This document shows positions 60,785-64,000 of a stretch of 64,000 nucleotides of DNA, piece after piece. Under the pieces are notes generated by a model that worked only from the letters and a program-made list of their open reading frames with translations, was not told where the DNA came from and did not search any database. Both the position numbers and the translations under genes were made by a program. Each line of letters starts with the position of its first letter. Within the stretch, counting starts at the first letter, position 1. Origin of the DNA: Roseateles amylovorans (lineage in GTDB: Bacteria > Pseudomonadota > Gammaproteobacteria > Burkholderiales > Burkholderiaceae_C); NCBI RefSeq assembly GCF_025398155.2, contig NZ_CP104562.2, forward strand, positions 5,084,001-5,148,000, read 5' to 3'.

Positions 60785-61987
60785 ATGCTCAGCTCCCGTT
60801 CCATCCGCATCTGGACCTGGCTGCACAAATGGACCAGCCTGATCTGCACGCTGTTCATGCTGCTGCTGTGCCTGACCGGCCTGCCGCTGATCTTCCATCA
60901 TGAGATCGGCCATCTCCTGGGCGATGAGATCGAAGCCCCGGAGCTGCCGGCGGACAAGGCCCATCTGGCAAACCACCGGGTGGATGCGGACACCATGATC
61001 AAGGCGGCCCTGTCCACGCATCCGGACCGCATCGTCCAGTTCGCCGGCCAGTCGGACGACGACGAGCGGCTGTGGTGGTTCACGCTGACGCCCACACCGG
61101 CGCCGACCGACGACTACAAGTCGGTCGCCGTGGATGTGCGCACTGGAGAGCTGGTCGGCCAGTACAAGGTCGGCGAAGGCTTCATGGACCTGATGTTCCG
61201 CTTGCATGTGGACCTGTTCGCCGGCCTGCCGGGCAAGCTGTTCCTCGGCTTCATGGGTCTGCTGCTGCTGATTGCGCTGGTCAGCGGCGTGGTGCTGTAT
61301 GCACCGTTCATGCGCAAGCTGGACTTCGGCGACGTGCGCCGCGGCCGCTCCACCCGCATCAAGTGGTTGGACCTGCACAACCTGCTGGGCATCGTCACCC
61401 TGGTGTGGCTCTTCGTGGTGGGTGCCACCGGCATGATCAACACCTGGGCCGACCTGCTGGTGAAGTACTGGCAATACGCCGAAGTCGGCACGCTGATCGC
61501 CCCCTACAAGGACCAGCCACTGGTGCCCGCGGCCGAACGCGGCCCGCTGCAACAGGCGCTGGACAATGCCAAAGCCGCGGCGCCCGGCATGAAGATGTCG
61601 TTCATCGCCTTCCCGGGCACATCCTTCTCCAGCCCGCACCACAACACGGTGTTCATGCGCGGCGATACGCCGCTCACCTCCAAGCTGCTCAAGCCGATGC
61701 TGATGGACGCCCGCACCGGCGCCCTCACCGCTTCGCCCGATCTGCCCTGGTACCTGACCGCCTTGCTGGTGTCGCAGCCGCTGCACTTCGGCGATTACGG
61801 CGGCATGCCGATGAAGATCATCTGGGCCCTGCTGGACATCGCCTCCATCATCGTGCTGGGCAGCGGCCTCTACCTGTGGCTGCGCAAGCCGCATGGTGCG
61901 CGACGTGCTGCCTCCGCGCGCGCCGCGACGCCCGCGCTGGAAGAATCCCTGGACGACGGCAAGCAGCCCGAAACAGCCGCGGCCTGA
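60785..61987 (+). CDS. PepSY-associated TM-helix protein (probable iron-related reductase)
   Basis: The 400-residue product has four transmembrane helices: about 12-37, 145-180, 205-225 and 345-370. Family motifs are RIWTWLHKWTSLICTLFMLLLCLTGLPLIFHHEI, FRLHVDLFAGLPGKLFLGFMGLLLLIALVSGVVLY, WLDLHNLLGIVTLVWLFVVGATGMINTW and the final GLYLWLRKP. Conserved histidines (in LHKW, HVDLF, DLHNLLG and LHFGDYG) could bind haem. The family is often found beside TonB receptors and may reduce ferric siderophores in the inner membrane. The Fur-like site upstream agrees. Confidence 0.9.
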   Translation: MLSSRSIRIWTWLHKWTSLICTLFMLLLCLTGLPLIFHHEIGHLLGDEIEAPELPADKAHLANHRVDADTMIKAALSTHPDRIVQFAGQSDDDERLWWFTLTPTPAPTDDYKSVAVDVRTGELVGQYKVGEGFMDLMFRLHVDLFAGLPGKLFLGFMGLLLLIALVSGVVLYAPFMRKLDFGDVRRGRSTRIKWLDLHNLLGIVTLVWLFVVGATGMINTWADLLVKYWQYAEVGTLIAPYKDQPLVPAAERGPLQQALDNAKAAAPGMKMSFIAFPGTSFSSPHHNTVFMRGDTPLTSKLLKPMLMDARTGALTASPDLPWYLTALLVSQPLHFGDYGGMPMKIIWALLDIASIIVLGSGLYLWLRKPHGARRAASARAATPALEESLDDGKQPETAAA

Positions 61988-62313
61988 TCCTCCGGCGTCG
62001 GCAGGCGGCGATCGGCATCGATCGGCATCGTCGAGACCTTCGGCATGTCTTTGCGCCCCAGTGCGATCAGCTCGGGGGGCGTGTCACAGCTTCCGGGCCG
62101 GAGACCCCGGGTTCATCCCGGGGCCATGTCCTTCGACCTGAGCGATACGATCCCTCGGCCACCGCACCGCTGCCAGGCCAAGGCCATCGCCCTCCTGCCG
62201 TCTCAGGCGATCTGCGATCCTGCCGCTACCAGGCCACCACGCGGCATCCGCCTCTCCAGGCTCAGCACCACCGGAGCGCGGGCGAGCCTCGATCGCCATT
62301 CGGATCGACCCTG
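61988..62313. other. Spacer between PepSY gene and SOS promoter
   Basis: No credible gene is seen in these 326 bases. There is a short repeat GATCGGCATC at about 62011-62030 and a GC-rich inverted repeat, CCGGAGACCCCGG / CCCCGGGGCC-like, around 62098-62125 that could end the iron operon, but it has no T-run. Confidence 0.5.
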
Positions 62314-62342
62314 TTGAATACTGTATGGACATACAGTACATT
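62314..62342 (+). promoter_or_regulatory. Sigma70 promoter with perfect LexA box in its spacer
   Basis: A -35 TTGAAT (62314-62319) and a -10 TACATT (62337-62342) are exactly 17 bases apart. Their spacer is almost entirely the palindrome CTGTATGGACATACAG (62321-62336), extended to TACTGTATG / CATACAGTA arms. This matches the LexA frame CTGT-N8-ACAG. LexA bound here would block RNA polymerase, and DNA damage would relieve it. The first gene downstream is a 36-residue peptide. Confidence 0.88.
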
Positions 62343-62359
62343 CTCTCCATCGCTGCCGG

Positions 62360-62387
62360 GCCTGTCGGATCGAGAGATCCGGCAGGC
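62360..62387 (+). promoter_or_regulatory. Stable leader hairpin of the SOS transcript
   Basis: GCCTGTCGGATC and GATCCGGCAGGC pair over 12 positions with one G-U and a GAGA tetraloop. It begins about 11 bases after the expected transcription start. Long structured leaders that delay translation are known for SOS-induced toxins such as tisB; that parallel is inference. Confidence 0.6.
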
Positions 62388-62464
62388 AAGCCGGCCGCCG
62401 CTTCAACCGGAGTGGCGCCACCCCGCCGTTGACCCCGTCAGCCGGCACCGTTCTGGAGATGGCA

Positions 62465-62575
62465 ATGCAAGTCCTGAAGCAACGAGTCTGGTCCTCGCTG
62501 AACAATGCCGACGCCTGGGTGCTGTGCATCGGTGTGCTGTCCTGTCTGGGACTGGCCACCGGCGTGCTGGGTTGA
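62465..62575 (+). CDS. 36-residue membrane peptide under LexA promoter
   Basis: The peptide begins MQVLKQRVWSSLNNADAW and ends with a single hydrophobic helix of about 18 residues (VLCIGVLSCLGLATGVLG). A GGAG lies 6 bases before this ATG; an ATG two codons earlier is too close to it. It is about 116 bases from the predicted transcription start of the LexA-controlled promoter. Size, helix and control resemble SOS-induced small membrane toxins or stress peptides, though I see no sequence match to a named one. Two cysteines lie within the helix. Confidence 0.58.
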   Translation: MQVLKQRVWSSLNNADAWVLCIGVLSCLGLATGVLG

Positions 62576-62749
62576 GCGACTCGTTCTTTCAGCGCGTCAT
62601 GGCTGGGTCTTTGAACTCAGCGTGCTGATCAGCGAAGGGATGGCCGCGAAGGGATGGCAGCGGATCGTTTAGCTGCGTCTGTTCGCGGCGCTGTCAGCCC
62701 GTTCTTGTTCTTTTGTCTCGTTCAGTTTCACCATTTCAAACCCCCTTGA

Positions 62750-62808
62750 TCCGCTCCGCTTGAGCAGCGTCCGTCCCGGACATTGCTCAAGTCGAGCGGA
62801 CTTTTTTT
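62750..62808 (+). terminator. Strong rho-independent terminator
   Basis: A long stem starting TCCGCTC-CGCTTGAGCA pairs with TGCTCAAGTCGAGCGGA, then seven T residues follow at 62802-62808. It works on the + strand only. The nearest + gene is the 36-residue peptide, 175 bases upstream, giving a transcript of about 460 bases from the LexA promoter. Confidence 0.85.
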
Positions 62809-62894
62809 GTCGGCGCAGGAAGTGCCCGAGCACATCCGCCAACCGAGCGGGGTATTGATTCGAGACCGGCCTCGTGGGTCCGGAAACCGCTTCC

Positions 62895-63809
62895 TCAGGA
62901 GCCGCCCCACACAATCGCGCGCCACCGTGCCCAGTCGCGCCGCATCGGCATCACCGACAGCGCGAACAACAACGCCGCCAACGGCACCACGCAGATGAAT
63001 CCGACACGCTGAAACCCCAGCGCGCCCACAAAACCGCCCAGCACGAAACTGCCCAGCAGACCTGCGGCCATGGCCGCCCGCTGCCGGTTGTGATGCACGC
63101 CCACCGCCGTTGCATCGGGCACCGCCCCGTGCCGCGCGGCCTGGCGATTCCAATACAGCATCTTGCCCAGTTCCATGCCCAGGTCGGTGATGTTGCCCGT
63201 CATGTGGGTGGTGCGGATGCGCCCGCCGGAGGTCTTGGACCCCACCGCGTTCTGCAGGCCCATGATGAACGACAGCAACAGCACCGTCAGCGGCACCGCG
63301 AACGGGGTGTGCCAACCCAGCGTGATCGCGCCCATCAGGCCGAAGGGAAACAGCAGCGCCGCCTCCAGCAGCAGCGGCAGCGCATAGACACAACGCAAAT
63401 GCTGTTGTCGGGCCCAATGGACCAGCAAGGCGCAGACCGCTGCGCCCGCCAGAAACGCCAGGATCGCGCCCAGCGCGTTGAGCACCAAGGTCGTTTGCCC
63501 GAGCACCGCGCCGTCCGCCAACTGCGAGGCAAAGCCGGTCATGTGCGAGGTGTAGCGCTGCAACACCAGAAAGCCGCCCGCATTCACCGCCCCGGCATTG
63601 AACGCCAGCAACAGGCCCAGGGCCTGGTTGGTCGCCGGCGACCTATGACGATGGGTGAGATGAAGCAGCCGCCTCACCGGAAACCACCGCAACGGCGGGG
63701 CCCACCGACTGGGCCGAACGATTCCGATGATGCGCAAGCTCGACGCTTCATGACTTCTCCCGGTGGCAATGAGACGGGTGACGATGGCCATGGACGCCAT
63801 GGACGCCAT
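62895..63809 (-). CDS. DUF1275 (YoaK-type) membrane protein
   Basis: The product has six hydrophobic helices and the family marks LLLAFNAGAVNAGGFLVLQRYTSHMTGFASQLADG and MGLQNAVGSKTSGGRIRTTHMTGNITDLGMELGK. The start is uncertain. The ATG used gives 304 residues with a 55-residue basic leader; a GTG at 63677 gives 260, closer to the usual length. The first ATG lies next to a hexamer repeat that creates several in-frame start codons. Family function unknown, though some members are tied to transport of formate-like anions by fold only. Confidence 0.85.
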   Translation of the reverse strand: MASMASMAIVTRLIATGRSHEASSLRIIGIVRPSRWAPPLRWFPVRRLLHLTHRHRSPATNQALGLLLAFNAGAVNAGGFLVLQRYTSHMTGFASQLADGAVLGQTTLVLNALGAILAFLAGAAVCALLVHWARQQHLRCVYALPLLLEAALLFPFGLMGAITLGWHTPFAVPLTVLLLSFIMGLQNAVGSKTSGGRIRTTHMTGNITDLGMELGKMLYWNRQAARHGAVPDATAVGVHHNRQRAAMAAGLLGSFVLGGFVGALGFQRVGFICVVPLAALLFALSVMPMRRDWARWRAIVWGGS

Positions 63810-63810
63810 G

Positions 63811-63840
63811 GCGATGGCGATGGCGATGGCGATGGCGATC
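63811..63840. repeat. GCGATG hexamer repeat upstream of the DUF1275 gene
   Basis: Four perfect GCGATG copies and one GCGATC copy. They lie directly before the first ATG of the minus-strand DUF1275 gene. Slippage would alter the leader or the distance to upstream signals. The remaining 160 bases to the window end show no gene. Confidence 0.85.
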
Positions 63841-64000
63841 CGATCGTCCAGTGGCGGTCGATGATAAGGTCGCCTGGAAGCCCCTCATGGCGCAGGCGAT
63901 CCGACCGACGTCTTCCGCGCGCAGGACCGGCCTGCAAGCGCGCTTGGCGCATTCCAAAGCACTCGGCAAACACCACGTCAATGACGGCCCGCTCATTCGC

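Noticed and set aside
62669..62914. An 81-codon minus-strand ORF
   Set aside because: It runs through the strong terminator hairpin, has no ribosome-binding site and overlaps the DUF1275 gene end.

Overview
The window is a GC-rich chromosomal stretch from a betaproteobacterium. It is most likely a Burkholderiales member of the Rubrivivax/Roseateles/Sphaerotilaceae type. This is inferred from gene content: an aerobic-type cobalamin set, a PEP-CTERM protein, a short-form HisG, an rsmD-coaD-ferredoxin block, a PHA-system protein, and an RsaM-like regulator beside luxI. Nothing looks like a phage or a transposon, and no tRNA, rRNA or CRISPR array was found.

Layout. 1-5.8 kb: late cobalamin genes (bluB end, cobO, cbiB, cobD, cobQ, cobT) on +; cobS and the alpha-ribazole phosphatase lie 21 kb away at 27.1-28.5 kb. 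5.8-9.4 kb: a patatin-like phospholipase with a repeat-coded N-terminus, a PEP-CTERM protein and a small ORF. 9.4-11.9 kb: a quorum-sensing locus (RsaM-like regulator, an AHL synthase with a long C-terminal extension, a LuxR receptor). 12.2-25.0 kb: a nine-gene minus-strand block with the character of a small peptide or amino-acid natural-product cluster. In order of transcription it holds an MFS exporter, 4-hydroxy-2-oxovalerate aldolase, acylating acetaldehyde dehydrogenase, aminotransferase, a tandem ATP-grasp ligase, a second ATP-grasp ligase, a porin, a flavoprotein and a proline-iminopeptidase-like hydrolase. A plausible reading is acetyl-CoA to acetaldehyde, aldol addition to pyruvate, transamination to a 4-hydroxy amino acid, then peptide ligation and export under AHL control. 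This is the best candidate here for an undescribed system.

25-34.7 kb: a small secreted protein, a DUF3369 response regulator, cobS/cobC, an orphan AAA ATPase, a repeat-rich spacer, then ferredoxin, coaD, rsmD and hisF-A-H-B. 34.8-41.4 kb: hisC, a PIN/RHH toxin-antitoxin pair translationally coupled into hisC, a chemotaxis receptor, hisD, hisG, a BolA-family gene and a secreted protein. 41.5-47.1 kb: a TetR regulator divergent from an ABC-2 exporter, three 183-bp hairpin repeats, and a lipid-storage group (WS/DGAT, acyl-CoA-binding protein, PHA-system protein). 47.2-61.9 kb: housekeeping and metabolic genes (metalloprotease lipoprotein, molybdopterin oxidoreductase, substrate-binding protein, M20 hydrolase, DUF1415, cysteine hydrolase, GlxA-type regulator, gshA, thioesterase, a cyclic-nucleotide-domain flavoprotein) and a Fur-type iron locus with a PepSY protein. 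62-64 kb: a near-ideal LexA-controlled promoter, a structured leader and a 36-residue membrane peptide ending at a strong terminator, then a DUF1275 membrane protein.

All functions are assigned by reading motifs and family resemblance; no database search was run. Start codons were chosen by family length, overlaps and ribosome-binding sites, and uncertain ones are flagged.
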